Below, one piece after another: positions 51,201-60,052 of a DNA stretch of 64,000 bases. Every line of letters begins with the position of its first letter. Position 1 is the stretch's first letter. The notes under the pieces were generated by a model, which had not been told where the DNA came from, did not search any database, and worked only from the letters and a program-made list of their open reading frames with translations. The stretch lies in NCBI RefSeq assembly GCF_004297405.1, contig NZ_SCVC01000006.1, positions 62,001-126,000 of the forward strand. Direction: 5' to 3'. This DNA comes from Reyranella sp. GTDB taxonomy: Bacteria > Pseudomonadota > Alphaproteobacteria > Reyranellales > Reyranellaceae. Both the position numbers and the translations under genes were made by a program.

Positions 51201-51325
51201 GAGAGCACACCGGCTGCCAGCAGCATGGTGAATGCCAGGCGCGAGGCCGGCGTCGAGAGACAAGTCCCCTTGAGCAGATCTGCCATGCCACGAACCTGCC
51301 TCGCTACCCGAACACTGTTGTACAT
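47048..51325 (-). CDS. Autotransporter (type Va secretion), tandem copy 2
   Basis: 1425 residues. The first 49 residues (signal peptide, ending LQANA) differ from copy 1 at only a few positions. The N-terminal passenger is Gly-rich (about 130-340), followed by more PATR units than copy 1 (GTNTYSGGTTVTDGRLLFTS, SDGLLQISADANLGAAGTAI, GSRL-type repeats ILKVGDGTLILAGNSTYTG). The linker and barrel (about 1139-1425) are as in copy 1. The 45-base spacer upstream and 59-base spacer downstream are also similar, so the whole unit was duplicated. Outer-membrane anchored, passenger exposed. Confidence 0.9.
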   Translation of the reverse strand: MYNSVRVARQVRGMADLLKGTCLSTPASRLAFTMLLAAGVLSAPLQANAANFNVATEGQLQNAISNAANGDTITFTANITLSSNLPVVTKSVTFNGGAFSLSGANQYRGLLIQSGTVAINDLNIVNAKAQGGKGGNGDDGSGGGGGAGLGGALFVGAGAHVTVSNVGLKDNSAHGGAGGTSANNGTSGGGGSYWPTGADGGDGGLFVSGGGGTNGGGDGSTNGAGSNGGFGGGGGGGGSGIGGTGGFGGGGGGSSANAPHKSPGGFLGGAGGRLSEAGNVLFYGGGGGGAGLGGALFVQDGGTISLAGALVVSGNTVAGGAAGSGGYLSQGDAGGAAGNGMFLQGNGTLTLAPGGGQTQTISDAIVDQSGAGGTGADAGSWSLVKDGAGTTILFGANTYSGGTTVNSGILQGNTGSLHGTILNNATVVFEQTGAGTYAGNISGTGAVIARGSGEVTFAGTNTYSGGTTVTDGRLLFTSDANLGAAGKGISVTDAVIGVATGAGGQTFNRPLTITNSGGVYVSENVAGAVTWSGTIDGAGTLVKSGSGRLILSGTNTYSGGTTVSDGLLQISADANLGAAGTAITLNGGSIGTVKEAPATLTIGRSVTLGASGGGFYVDNNPLTWSGNIGGTGQLTKYGAGVLQLTGTNTYSGGTQVLFGTVQVASDDKLGAAGTAVTLINNGTLFATDTFTTERPFNLQGAGGTLLVNGGKTLTLTGTVAGSSILKVGDGTLILAGNSTYTGTTQVFQGILQGNTTTVRGNIAFDESPLSKTMLFDQETDGTFAGNIAGVGTTNGSGAVVKNGNGKLILSGTSKYTGGTTVNAGTLQGTSNSLQGKIANNAAVIFDQAFNGTYAGDMTGAGALTKNGTGTLNLTGTSTVGGGTTLNAGGLAVNGHLTSDVTVNKGGTLSGTGNITGNITNHGGHIKPGNSIGHLTVNGNFTFNSGTYEVEVNAQGDSDRINVIGAGHKVNINAGTLLIVPDAGTYTPNTTYTIITTQDGGTVKFDNVAGGVGFLTPQVSLDRNNIYVTLALAPNAFASAGQTQNQQAVGSALDAIAASGSVGGIVTTMANLPTSQGAPALQALSGQPYADFGTLNTRASQLFMNSVGRQMATERGVGLGSGPQRVALAEACVVTCETSTPSRFGAWLSGIGSTGSVLGDANASGFTYTMGGTAFGIDYRLDPRFLVGIAGGYTSGTQWVNGFSGNGYSDAFSVALYGSFTQNGSGPGFYADALAGYANASNRMQRVISLPGNPTGLANGNTSANQFLGQIETGYKFGLGLGANTSISPFARLQIGSVNQAGFTEYGGGAFNLAVASQTTTSVRTTFGVDLAGGFDIGGTLLDLGLRLGWMHEFADTARPMTAAFAAAPVSQFTVFGATPQRDSAVIGFSAATAISDRTSLFVSYDGEVGGGTDNHSLRAGFRITW

Positions 51326-51370
51326 TTACGCTTACCCTTAGTCCTGAAAGTCGATTTCGCCGCTTCTTGA

Positions 51371-52590
51371 TCACCAGGTGATTCTGAAACCTGCGCGCAG
51401 CGAGTGGTTGTCGGTGCCGCCACCCACTTCGCCGTCATAGGAGACGAAGAGGGAGGTGCGGTTGCTGAGGGCCGTTGCGGCCGAGAAGCCGATGACGGCA
51501 CTGTCCCGCTGCGGCGTGGCGCCGAAGACGGTGAACTGGCTCACGGGGGCTGCTGCAAAGGCTGCCGTCATCGGGCGCGCGGTGTCGGCGAACTCGTGCA
51601 TCCAGCCGAGCCGCAGGCCGAGATCGAGCAGCGTGCCGCCGATGTCGAAGCCGCCGGCGAGGTCGATGCCGAAGGTTGTACGCACCGACGTCGTGGTCTG
51701 GGCGGCGACAGCAAGATTGAAGACGCCGCCACCGTATTCGGTGAACGCTGCTTGGTTGACAGATCCGATCTGCAGGCGGGCGAAGGGGCTGATCGAGGTG
51801 TTGGCGCCGAGACCGAGCCCGAACTTGTAGCCGGCCTCGATCTGGCCGAGGAACTGGTTGGCTGAGGTGTTGCCGTTGGCGAGGCCGGTGGGATTGCCGG
51901 GCAGCGAGATCACGCGCTGCATGCGGTTGCTGGCATTGGCGTAGCCCGCCAGGGCATCGGCGTAGAAACCCGGTCCGCTGCCATTCTGAGTGAACGAGCC
52001 GTAGACCGCGACACTGAACGAGTCGGAGTATCCGTTGCCGGAGAAGCCGTTCACCCACTGCGTGCCCGACGTGTAGCCGCCGGCGATGCCGACGAGGAAG
52101 CGCGGATCGAGACGGTAGTCGATGCCGAAAGCAGTGCCGCCCATCGTGTAGGTGAAGCTCGAGGCATTGGCATCGCCCAGCACGCTGCCGGTACTGCCGA
52201 TGCCGGCGATCCACGCACCGAACCGGCTGGGTGTCGTCGTATCGCAGGTGACGACGCAGGCTTCGGCGAGCGCTACTCGCTGCGGACCACTGCCGAGGCC
52301 GGCACCACGTTCCGTCGCCATCTGCCGGCCGACCGAGTTCATGAACAACTGCGAGGCCCGCGTGTTCAACGTGCCGAAGTCGGCATAGGGCTGGCCGCTC
52401 AACGCCTGCAGGGCAGGGGCGCCGGCGCCACTGGGAAGGTTAGCCATGACGGTGACGATGCCGTCGACATTGCCGGAGGCGGCAATGGCATCGAGCGCAC
52501 CGCCGACCGCCTGCTGGTTGATAGTCAGTCCGGCCGAAGCGAAGGCATTCGAGGCCAGCGCCAGCGAAACATAGACGTTGTTGGCGTCAT
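51371..52590 (-). repeat. Homologous 3' block of autotransporter copy 3
   Basis: Third copy of the linker-barrel block (see 43779-45000 and 47048-48270). Homology falls away upstream of about 52590, where the passenger sequences differ. Confidence 0.75.
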
Positions 52591-55500
52591 AGCTGAGGCT
52601 GGGTGTCAGGAAGGCGAGGTTGCTGGTGGTCCGGTCGAACTTGCCGACGACACCACCTGCCGCCGAGATGAGCGTATAGGTGCTGTTGGGCCTGTAGGTG
52701 CCGGCCAGCGCAAGCACCTCGATCGTGCCACCCTGCAGGGTCGCCTTGTGGCCGGCGCCGACAACATTGATCTTGTCGTTCTGGCCGTTGGAGTTGATCT
52801 CGAACTCCAGAATGCCGCTGCGGACCGTATAGTTGCCGTTGATGGTGATGGTGCCGATCGAGTTGCCCGGCGCGATCTCACCACCGTTCTGCGTGATGTC
52901 GCCGGTGATGTTGCCGGCACCGCTCAGGATGCCGCCGTTCAACGTCACGTTGCTCGTCAGGCTGCCGTTCACGGCGAAGCCACCGGCATTGATCGTCGTG
53001 CCACCACCGAGGGTGCTGGTGCCGGTGAGCGTGACCTTGCCGGTGCCGTTCTTGGTCAACGAACCGGTGCCGGTCATGTTGCCGGCGTAAATGCCGGTGA
53101 TCGTCTGGTCGAAGATCACCGCGGCATTGTTGACGATATTGCCCTGCAGGCTGTTGGTCGTGCCCTGCAAGGTGCCGGCATTGACGGTGGTGCCGCCGGT
53201 GTACTTGCTGGTGCCGGTCAGGATCAGAGTGCCGGCGCCGTTCTTGACCACGCTGCCGTTGCCCGTGGTGGTGCCGACACCTGTGATGTTGCCGGCGAAG
53301 GTTTCGTCGCTGTGTTGATCGAAGACCAACGACTTGCTGAGATCTGAAGAGTCGAAGGCGACGTTGCCGCGGATGGTGTCGGAGCTGCCCTGCAGGATGC
53401 CCTGGAAGACCTGCGTTGTGCCGGTATAGGTGTTGGTACCGGTGAGGACGAGGGTGCCGGCGCCAACCTTGAGGAGGTTGGTGCCGCTCATGTGGCCTTG
53501 CAAGGTGAGCTCCTTGCCTGCATCGACGAGGAAGACACCGCCGGATCCGGCGAGAGTGATGGCGCGCGCCGTTGCGAAGGTATCGGACGCGCGCAGGACA
53601 CCATTGTCCTGCAACGTGATCCCTGCGGGGGCGAAGCCCAGCTTGTCGTCGGACGCGACCTGCAGCGTTCCGCGCCGGACAAGTGTGCCGCCGCCGTAGG
53701 TATTGGTGCCCGTGAGTTGGAGCTCACCGACGCCGTCCTTGACGAGCTGTCCGGCGCCGACAATGTTGCCGCTCCAGGTGATGGGGTGCTGACCGACCGA
53801 GACGCCGCCAATACCTTCCAAGGTGATGGTGCGGTTGAACGACGTGCCGGCAGGAGTCGTGGTGGTGGTTCCAATCGAACCGCCGTCCAGGGTGATCCCC
53901 GTGCCGGCCGCGCCCAGATTGGTATCGAGCGTAAAACTGATTATGCCTCCGCGCGCCACCGTGCCGCCGGAGTAGGTGTTGTTGCCCGTCAGCACGAGCT
54001 CGCCGACACCGGATTTGACCAGCCGGCCGCCGCCGTCGATGACACTGGACACGGTGAGTTCGTTGCGCGTCGACGCGACAACAAAGCCGCCGTCGTTGAT
54101 CAGCGTGACCGCTCGGTCGATGACTGTCGCCGGGCCGACCGTCAAGTCATCCGAGCGGCCGATCGTGCCGTTGTTCAGTGTGATGCCGGCGCCCGGACCG
54201 CTCAGACTGGTCGAAGAGGTGAGCAGCAACGTGCCGCCGGTGATCGTCGTGGCGCCGCTGTAGGTGTTGTTTCCCGTGAGCTTCAGCGTGTTGTTGCCCG
54301 TCTTGGTGAAAGCACCGGTGCCGGACATGCTGCCGGCATAGATTCCATCGAGGCGCTGGTCGAAGACGATCGTGCCGCCGGTGCTGGTGATGTTGCCCAA
54401 CAGGCTTCCGCTATGGCCCTGCAGGGTGCCGGCCATGATCCTGATGCCGCCGGAATAGGCGTTATTGAGGCCAGTCAGTACGGTCGTGCCGGCGCCTTCC
54501 TTGTAGATGGACCAGCTCCCGCCGCTGCCCGCGACACCTTTCTGGTCGGCGATCGTGTCCTGGATCGTCTGCGTCTCGCCAACGGCTGGGGCGACTGTGA
54601 ATTCACCGCTACCGTGGAGAAAGAGGCCGGAGCCGATCCCCTGACCGGCGGTGGATGTCGTCGACCCGGCATTGCCGCCCTGGGCGGTATTGCCCGAGAT
54701 ATTGAGCGAACCGTTGAAGTGCAGTTGGCCGCCGTCTTGGACGAAGATCGCACCGCCGAGGCCTGCGCCACCGCCACCGCCCGCAAAATTGTCACCGACA
54801 GCATTGCCGTTGCCGCCGCCGAAGCCGCCGGCGGCGCCTGCGGTGCCGCCGATGGTGCTGCCACCGCCACCGCCGCCGCCACCGCCAAAGCCGCCGGTAC
54901 CGGCCTGCTGACCGCCACCGCCACCGCCGCCGCCGAAGCCGCCGGGCTGCCCTTGTCCTGACGCCGTGGGAGAACCGTTGCCGCCGCCACCGGTCCCGCC
55001 GGCGCCGCTGCCGCCGTTTGCATTGGCGCCGTTGCCCGACGTGCCGCCGCCGCCGCCGCCGCCACCTGGAGCGTTGGAGTTGCGAAAACCGCCAGAGCCG
55101 CCGACCGCCGCGTTGCCGTTGAAGCTGACATTGGTCGCCGTTACGGCGCCGGTGCTGGCAATGTACAGGGCGCCGCCGAGACCCGCGGCGCCACCGCCAC
55201 CGCCACCACCGCTACCGGAATTGCCGCCGCTGCCACCGTGCACTCGGCCATTGACGATCTTGAGGTCGACGATGTCGACGGTGCCGGATTGCACGGTCAG
55301 GACGCGGGTATGGTTGTCCCCGGACAGCGTGAAGTTGGCGCCGTTGATCTGGACGCTACGCTGCAGGTTCGGCAACGGGCTGGTCAGGGTGATGTTGGCG
55401 GTGAAGGTGATGGTGTCGCCGTTCGCCGCCGTGCTGATCGCGTTCCTGAGCTGAGCGTCGGTGCCGACATTGAAGTTGGCCGCATTTGCCTGAGGCGGCA

Positions 55501-55621
55501 ACAACACACCGACTGCAACGAGAGCGGTCAGTGCGAGGCGCGAGGCCGGCGTTGAAAGGCAGGTTTCCTGAAGCAGGCTGGCCGTCCGGCAAGCCTTCAT
55601 CGAATTGTTTTTGTTTTCCAT
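51371..55621 (-). CDS. Autotransporter (type Va secretion), tandem copy 3
   Basis: 1416 residues from ATG 55621 (AAGGTGG nine bases upstream). A longer frame to 55690 adds a hydrophilic stretch before the signal peptide and is not used. The signal peptide ends near residue 47 (LPPQANA). The passenger starts FNVGTDAQLRNAISTAANGD, has the longest Gly-rich tract, then PATR repeats (GNNTYSGATTITGGTLLLTS, GTNTYGGGTLVRRGTLQVAS). The barrel (about 1130-1416) matches copies 1 and 2, but the passenger and the linker strand RPNSTYTLISAAGG diverge. This is the most diverged N-terminus and first in transcription order. A separate promoter in 55622-55814 is likely. Confidence 0.9.
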   Translation of the reverse strand: MENKNNSMKACRTASLLQETCLSTPASRLALTALVAVGVLLPPQANAANFNVGTDAQLRNAISTAANGDTITFTANITLTSPLPNLQRSVQINGANFTLSGDNHTRVLTVQSGTVDIVDLKIVNGRVHGGSGGNSGSGGGGGGGAAGLGGALYIASTGAVTATNVSFNGNAAVGGSGGFRNSNAPGGGGGGGGTSGNGANANGGSGAGGTGGGGNGSPTASGQGQPGGFGGGGGGGGQQAGTGGFGGGGGGGGGSTIGGTAGAAGGFGGGNGNAVGDNFAGGGGGAGLGGAIFVQDGGQLHFNGSLNISGNTAQGGNAGSTTSTAGQGIGSGLFLHGSGEFTVAPAVGETQTIQDTIADQKGVAGSGGSWSIYKEGAGTTVLTGLNNAYSGGIRIMAGTLQGHSGSLLGNITSTGGTIVFDQRLDGIYAGSMSGTGAFTKTGNNTLKLTGNNTYSGATTITGGTLLLTSSTSLSGPGAGITLNNGTIGRSDDLTVGPATVIDRAVTLINDGGFVVASTRNELTVSSVIDGGGRLVKSGVGELVLTGNNTYSGGTVARGGIISFTLDTNLGAAGTGITLDGGSIGTTTTTPAGTSFNRTITLEGIGGVSVGQHPITWSGNIVGAGQLVKDGVGELQLTGTNTYGGGTLVRRGTLQVASDDKLGFAPAGITLQDNGVLRASDTFATARAITLAGSGGVFLVDAGKELTLQGHMSGTNLLKVGAGTLVLTGTNTYTGTTQVFQGILQGSSDTIRGNVAFDSSDLSKSLVFDQHSDETFAGNITGVGTTTGNGSVVKNGAGTLILTGTSKYTGGTTVNAGTLQGTTNSLQGNIVNNAAVIFDQTITGIYAGNMTGTGSLTKNGTGKVTLTGTSTLGGGTTINAGGFAVNGSLTSNVTLNGGILSGAGNITGDITQNGGEIAPGNSIGTITINGNYTVRSGILEFEINSNGQNDKINVVGAGHKATLQGGTIEVLALAGTYRPNSTYTLISAAGGVVGKFDRTTSNLAFLTPSLSYDANNVYVSLALASNAFASAGLTINQQAVGGALDAIAASGNVDGIVTVMANLPSGAGAPALQALSGQPYADFGTLNTRASQLFMNSVGRQMATERGAGLGSGPQRVALAEACVVTCDTTTPSRFGAWIAGIGSTGSVLGDANASSFTYTMGGTAFGIDYRLDPRFLVGIAGGYTSGTQWVNGFSGNGYSDSFSVAVYGSFTQNGSGPGFYADALAGYANASNRMQRVISLPGNPTGLANGNTSANQFLGQIEAGYKFGLGLGANTSISPFARLQIGSVNQAAFTEYGGGVFNLAVAAQTTTSVRTTFGIDLAGGFDIGGTLLDLGLRLGWMHEFADTARPMTAAFAAAPVSQFTVFGATPQRDSAVIGFSAATALSNRTSLFVSYDGEVGGGTDNHSLRAGFRITW

Positions 55622-55814
55622 GTGATGGACCACCTTGGGTTCATCCCCATCACGCGAGCTCTCCCCTGGCCCGGATGAAGGACTACCCATGCGGTGTTTG
55701 CCGCAGAACGCGTGTTTCCAGTATTCTTCTCTTGAGGAATGCGCTGGAATTCTGCGTCTTTTCCGGGGAAATGAGGTATGGAAATCCCGAAGCGTTCGTT
55801 AGCGGGGAGTATGG

Positions 55815-56741
55815 GTGGCACAGGATATCGACCGTAAGTTGCGCCTTACGGCAGCCTTGTTGGGCACGGTCGCGCGCAAGGACCTCGCGGCAGCGTTTCG
55901 TCGCGTTAACGCCAACACGTCGTTCGACATCGGCCGTGCCGACAAATGGTTACAGGGCCGGGCGCAGCCGCGCGAACGCCAGGTCTATGAAGACTGGGCG
56001 AAGGTCCTCGAACTCGACCGGCCCGGACAGTGGGTCGCGGATTGCGACATTGAGACTTTCCTCGACGAGATCTGCACCCGTCACGGCCGGGATCGAAAGG
56101 TCCTGGCACGCGATATCGAGGTGTTTGCGAGCCGTGTGAACGGACAGGGGCCCGCCCTCTCGTTGGCCGGCACGTTCGTCTGCTATTCCCACGCCTGGTC
56201 ACCCTATTTTCGGGGCCGATTGATCCGTGGAGAACTGACGGTCACGACGTCGTCGACTCCGAACCGTATGCACGCCATTTATACGGAGGTCCTGCCGACC
56301 GGGCTGCTGGAACTCAAAGGCGCGATCAACATCGGCAAACGCGCGACACAGGGCAGCGTGGGCGAAGACTCGAGCGGCGTGCCGACGCTCACCTTCTGCC
56401 TGTTCCCGGCGTCTCCGCCCGCAAGCGTGCTCGGCGGATTGATGTTCGGCACCACGCTGATCGGTCCCGACGCCCAGCCTTCAGTGACACGCATCGCCAT
56501 GGTGCGGTTGCCTGGGGCATCGCCGCGGCTGCGGTCGACTGCCGCGTACCTGCCGGCTCAGGGATCGATCGCCGAGGATCTGGTGGAGCTGGGCCTGCGC
56601 GTTCAGGACTCCGCCGCGGTCGACCGGCATCTTGCCGAATTTCTCGCCGTCGGCGTCAACGGTTTTGATCAGGTGTCCGTGCCCGCCTATCGGGCGCTGG
56701 CCGACCTGTTCGATCGGATCTGGCTGGCGGACGTGTGCTGA
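55815..56741 (+). CDS. Hypothetical protein with possible N-terminal HTH, divergent from autotransporters
   Basis: 308 residues from GTG 55815 (GGGGAG seven bases upstream). Not a family I recognise. The first 90 residues (LRLTAALLGTVARKDLAAAF, FDIGRADKWLQGRAQPRERQ) look like a small helical DNA-binding domain of XRE type. The rest is mixed alpha/beta (LAGTFVCYSHAWSPYFRGRL, GLLELKGAINIGKRATQG, VTRIAMVRLPG) without clear catalytic residues. It shares a 193-base intergenic region with autotransporter copy 3, where I see no other gene. Confidence 0.6.
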   Translation: MAQDIDRKLRLTAALLGTVARKDLAAAFRRVNANTSFDIGRADKWLQGRAQPRERQVYEDWAKVLELDRPGQWVADCDIETFLDEICTRHGRDRKVLARDIEVFASRVNGQGPALSLAGTFVCYSHAWSPYFRGRLIRGELTVTTSSTPNRMHAIYTEVLPTGLLELKGAINIGKRATQGSVGEDSSGVPTLTFCLFPASPPASVLGGLMFGTTLIGPDAQPSVTRIAMVRLPGASPRLRSTAAYLPAQGSIAEDLVELGLRVQDSAAVDRHLAEFLAVGVNGFDQVSVPAYRALADLFDRIWLADVC

Positions 56742-56889
56742 CGGCCCCGCCGGGACCGCCTGCGGGCCGACCGGCATACTTGCATGATATGTGCGATCAG
56801 CTGAACATGTGGATCAGGGACCCTCCCATCCACATTGTTCATCGACATGTCATCTGTATGTTGGGCGGGACCATAAGGAGCGCCGAGTA

Positions 56890-59001
56890 ATGTCCCCCGA
56901 CGACCATGCCTATGCCCCCAATGCGCGGGTGAAGCACGGCGATGCCGGCATCACCACCGTGCCGTCGGTCTGTCCGCACGATTGCACCAGCACCTGCGCC
57001 CTCGATGTCGAGCGGCTGGATGCCAAGCGGATCGGCCGCGTGCGCGGCTCGATGCGCAACGACTACACCGCCGGGGTGATCTGCGAGAAGGTCGCGCGCT
57101 ACGCCGAGCGCATCCATCATCCCGACCGGCTGATGAAGCCGCTGCGCCGAGTCGGCCCCAAGGGCTCCAAGCAGTTCGCGGAGATCTCCTGGTCGGACGC
57201 GCTCGACATCGTGGCCGAGCAGTTCATCGCCAAGGCGCGCCAGCATGGCAGCGAAACGATCTGGCCGTACTACTACGCCGGCACAATGGGACTGGTGCAA
57301 CGCGACGGCATCAACCTGTTGCGCCATGCGATGAAGTATTCACGCTGGTTCTCCACCATCTGCGTGACGCTTTCGGATACCGGCTGGATCGCCGGCGTCG
57401 GCGCCAAGCGCGGCGCCGATGTGCGCGAGGTCGACGAGCATTCCGATCTGGTGGTGATCTGGGGCGGTAATCCGGTGAACACCCAGGTCAACGTCATGAC
57501 CCACGCCATGAAGGCTAAGAAGCGTGGCGCCAAGCTGGTCGTGGTCGATCCCTACCGCACGGGCACGGCCGACCAGGCGGATATCCATCTCGCGGTGAGG
57601 CCGGGCACCGATGGTGCGCTGGCGGTCGGCGTCATGCACGTCCTCTTCAAGGAGGGCTATGCCGACTGGGATTATCTCCGGAAGTACACCGACGCGCCGG
57701 ACGAGCTGGCCGCCCATGTGGCGACGCGCACGCCGGAATGGGCGTCGAAGATCACCGGCCTCTCGGTCGAGGAGATCGTGGGCTTTGCGCGCCTCTACGG
57801 GCAGACCAAGGCCGCGTTCATCCGTTGCCATCACGGCTTCAGCCGCAGCCGTAATGGCGCGGCGAACATGCACGCCGTGACCTGCCTGCCGGCCGTGACC
57901 GGCGCGTGGAAGGTCAAGGGCGGTGGCGCACTCTACGGCCACACCGGCATGTACCCGATCAAGAAGACCCTGATCGAAGGGACGGACATGATCGACCTGT
58001 CGTTGCGCGAACTCGACCAGTCGCGCCTGGGGCCGATCCTGACCGGCGATCCGGAAGCGCTGAAGAACGGTCCGCCGGTGACCGGCATGCTGATCCAGAA
58101 CACCAACCCGGCGATGGTCTGCCCGGAGCTGGAGAAGGTGCATGCAGGCTTCAAACGCGACGACCTCTTCGTCTGCGTGCACGAGCAGTTCATGACTGAG
58201 ACGGCGGCCCTCGCCGACATCGTGCTGCCGGCCACCATGTTCCTCGAGCATGACGACTTCTACACCGCGAGCGGCCATACCTTCTTCCAAGTGACCAAGG
58301 CCGTGATCGAGCCGCCGGGCGAATGCCGCGAGAATCACTACGTGATCTCCGAACTGGCCAAGCGGCTGGGCGCCAAGCATCGCGGCTTCGACATGAGCGC
58401 GTGGGAAATCATGGACGAGAGCCTGAAGGCCTCGGGCATGTGGGACGCCGAAACCAACTGGCAGAAGGGTGGCCAGGATTTCCATCTCGGCTTCGAGACG
58501 TCGCACTTCCTCGATGGTTTCGCCTGGCCGGACAAGAAGTTCCGCTTCAAGCCGGATTGGTCGGCCTACGGTCCGCGCGGCAAGGACATGCCGGTGCTGC
58601 CCGACCATTTCGACGTGATCGACAATGCGACGGAAGATAAGCCGTTCCGTCTGGTCGCTGCGCCCGCGCGCACCTTCCTCAATTCGACCTTCACCGAGAC
58701 GCCGTCCTCGCAGAAGCGCGAGGTGCGGCCGACGGCGTTGATGAATCCGGAGCAGTGCACCGAGATGGGCATCGCCGAAGGCGACCGCCTGGAAATCGGT
58801 AACGATCGCGGCAAGACGATCGTCCACGCCAAGCCGCGCAAGGGCCAACAGAAGGGCGTGGTCGTGGTCGAGGGCATCTGGCCCAATCGCAACTTCGAGA
58901 CCGGTATCGGCATCAACATCCTGACCTCGGCCGATCCCGGCTGGCCGAACGGCGGCGCGGTGTTCCACGATACCGCCGTCTGGATTCGTAAAGCGTCGTG
59001 A
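56890..59001 (+). CDS. Molybdopterin oxidoreductase, DMSO reductase superfamily
   Basis: 703 residues. The [4Fe-4S] cysteines are 28, 32, 36 and 65 (VCPHDCTSTC, VICEKV). The molybdopterin regions are LRRVGPKGSKQFAEISWSDA, LVVIWGGNPVNTQVNVMTHA, VVVDPYRTGTADQADIHLAV, HHGFSRSRNGAANMHAVTC, MLIQNTNPAMVCPELEKVHA and DIVLPATMFLEHDDFYTASG. It is only distantly like the enzyme at 32720-34765. Substrate unknown (formate dehydrogenase-like or BisC-like). ATG 56890 follows AAGGAG by nine bases; 33 upstream codons are rejected. It overlaps the mipZ start. Confidence 0.85.
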   Translation: MSPDDHAYAPNARVKHGDAGITTVPSVCPHDCTSTCALDVERLDAKRIGRVRGSMRNDYTAGVICEKVARYAERIHHPDRLMKPLRRVGPKGSKQFAEISWSDALDIVAEQFIAKARQHGSETIWPYYYAGTMGLVQRDGINLLRHAMKYSRWFSTICVTLSDTGWIAGVGAKRGADVREVDEHSDLVVIWGGNPVNTQVNVMTHAMKAKKRGAKLVVVDPYRTGTADQADIHLAVRPGTDGALAVGVMHVLFKEGYADWDYLRKYTDAPDELAAHVATRTPEWASKITGLSVEEIVGFARLYGQTKAAFIRCHHGFSRSRNGAANMHAVTCLPAVTGAWKVKGGGALYGHTGMYPIKKTLIEGTDMIDLSLRELDQSRLGPILTGDPEALKNGPPVTGMLIQNTNPAMVCPELEKVHAGFKRDDLFVCVHEQFMTETAALADIVLPATMFLEHDDFYTASGHTFFQVTKAVIEPPGECRENHYVISELAKRLGAKHRGFDMSAWEIMDESLKASGMWDAETNWQKGGQDFHLGFETSHFLDGFAWPDKKFRFKPDWSAYGPRGKDMPVLPDHFDVIDNATEDKPFRLVAAPARTFLNSTFTETPSSQKREVRPTALMNPEQCTEMGIAEGDRLEIGNDRGKTIVHAKPRKGQQKGVVVVEGIWPNRNFETGIGINILTSADPGWPNGGAVFHDTAVWIRKAS

Positions 59002-60035
59002 GTTCGCTGGTGAGTGGTTCATTCCAACCGGCGCCCAATCCAAGCATCGCCCAGACACAGGCGGCGCGGACTCCGGGGCGCGGCCATGTGCTGGTCATCG
59101 GCAACGAGAAGGGTGGCTCGGGCAAGTCGACGACGGCGCTTCACATCGCGGTCTCGCTGATGAGCGACGGTGCCAAGGTGGCGACGCTCGATCTCGATGC
59201 GCGCCAAGGCACGCTCAGTCGCTACCTCGAAAATCGCGCGGCCTATATCAAGCGCAAGGGCGTCGACCTGCCGATGCCGATCCATACGCCGGTGCCGATC
59301 TCGACGTTGAACGAGCGCAGCGCCGCCGAAGCCGACGAGCGCGCACGGCTCGAAGCAGCGCTGGAACCCGCCGTCAGTGCGGCCGACTTCGTGATCGTCG
59401 ATACGCCGGGCAGCGACACGCATCTCAGCCGGCTGGCCCACACCTGGGCCGACAGCCTGCTGACACCGCTGAACGACAGCTTCATCGACCTCGACCTTCT
59501 GGCGCGGGTCGATCCCGACACGCTGAAGGTCGTGCGGCCGTCGATCTATTCGGAAGCGGTGTGGAAGCAGCGCCAGATTCGCGCTGTGCAGGGCGGCCGG
59601 CCGGTCGACTGGATCGTGATGCGCAATCGCCTGTCCGCGCTGGCCGCGCGCAACAAACGCGACATGAGCACGGTGATCGAGGCGCTCTCCCGGCGCATCG
59701 GCTTCCGCGTCGCCGCTGGGCTCAGCGAACGTGTGATCTACAAGGAGCTGTTCCTGAACGGCCTCACCTTGCTCGATCTCAAGCGCGGCGGCACCGGCCC
59801 GTCATTGACCCTGAGCCACGTCGCGGCCCGTCAGGAAGTGCGCGACCTCGTGGCCGCGCTCAACCTGCCGCCGCTGGCCACTGAGTCTGCGCCAACGGAC
59901 GAGCCTGCACCGGAGACCACGCCTGAAGCGCCATCACCGTCTGCTGAGGCCGAGGCCCAGCCTCAGTCCGAATCTCCGGCAGAGGACGCGCCTGAGATGG
60001 AAGTAGCTACAGAAGGCCTGCGGCGGACTGAGTAA
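58998..60035 (+). CDS. mipZ: ParA-like ATPase MipZ, division-site positioning
   Basis: 345 residues from GTG 58998 (GTGA overlap with the preceding stop); a GTG at 59010 is an alternative start. The deviant Walker A is GNEKGGSGKSTTALHIA, followed by VATLDLDARQGTLSRYLENR, VDTPGSDTHLSRLAH and LTPLNDSFIDLDLLARVDPD, which together identify MipZ. MipZ forms a gradient from the ParB-bound origins and inhibits FtsZ away from mid-cell. The last 60 residues are an added Pro/Glu/Ala-rich tail (TDEPAPETTPEAPSPSAEAE) that is absent from short MipZ proteins. It ends in a hairpin shared with a convergent gene. Confidence 0.9.
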   Translation: MSSLVSGSFQPAPNPSIAQTQAARTPGRGHVLVIGNEKGGSGKSTTALHIAVSLMSDGAKVATLDLDARQGTLSRYLENRAAYIKRKGVDLPMPIHTPVPISTLNERSAAEADERARLEAALEPAVSAADFVIVDTPGSDTHLSRLAHTWADSLLTPLNDSFIDLDLLARVDPDTLKVVRPSIYSEAVWKQRQIRAVQGGRPVDWIVMRNRLSALAARNKRDMSTVIEALSRRIGFRVAAGLSERVIYKELFLNGLTLLDLKRGGTGPSLTLSHVAARQEVRDLVAALNLPPLATESAPTDEPAPETTPEAPSPSAEAEAQPQSESPAEDAPEMEVATEGLRRTE

Positions 60036-60052
60036 TACCTCAGTCCGCCGCA
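60019..60052. terminator. Bidirectional hairpin containing both stop codons of convergent genes
   Basis: TGCGGCGGACTGAG and CTCAGTCCGCCGCA, perfect 14-base arms with a TAATAC loop. The mipZ TAA lies in the loop. The MFS stop lies in the right arm. Confidence 0.7.
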
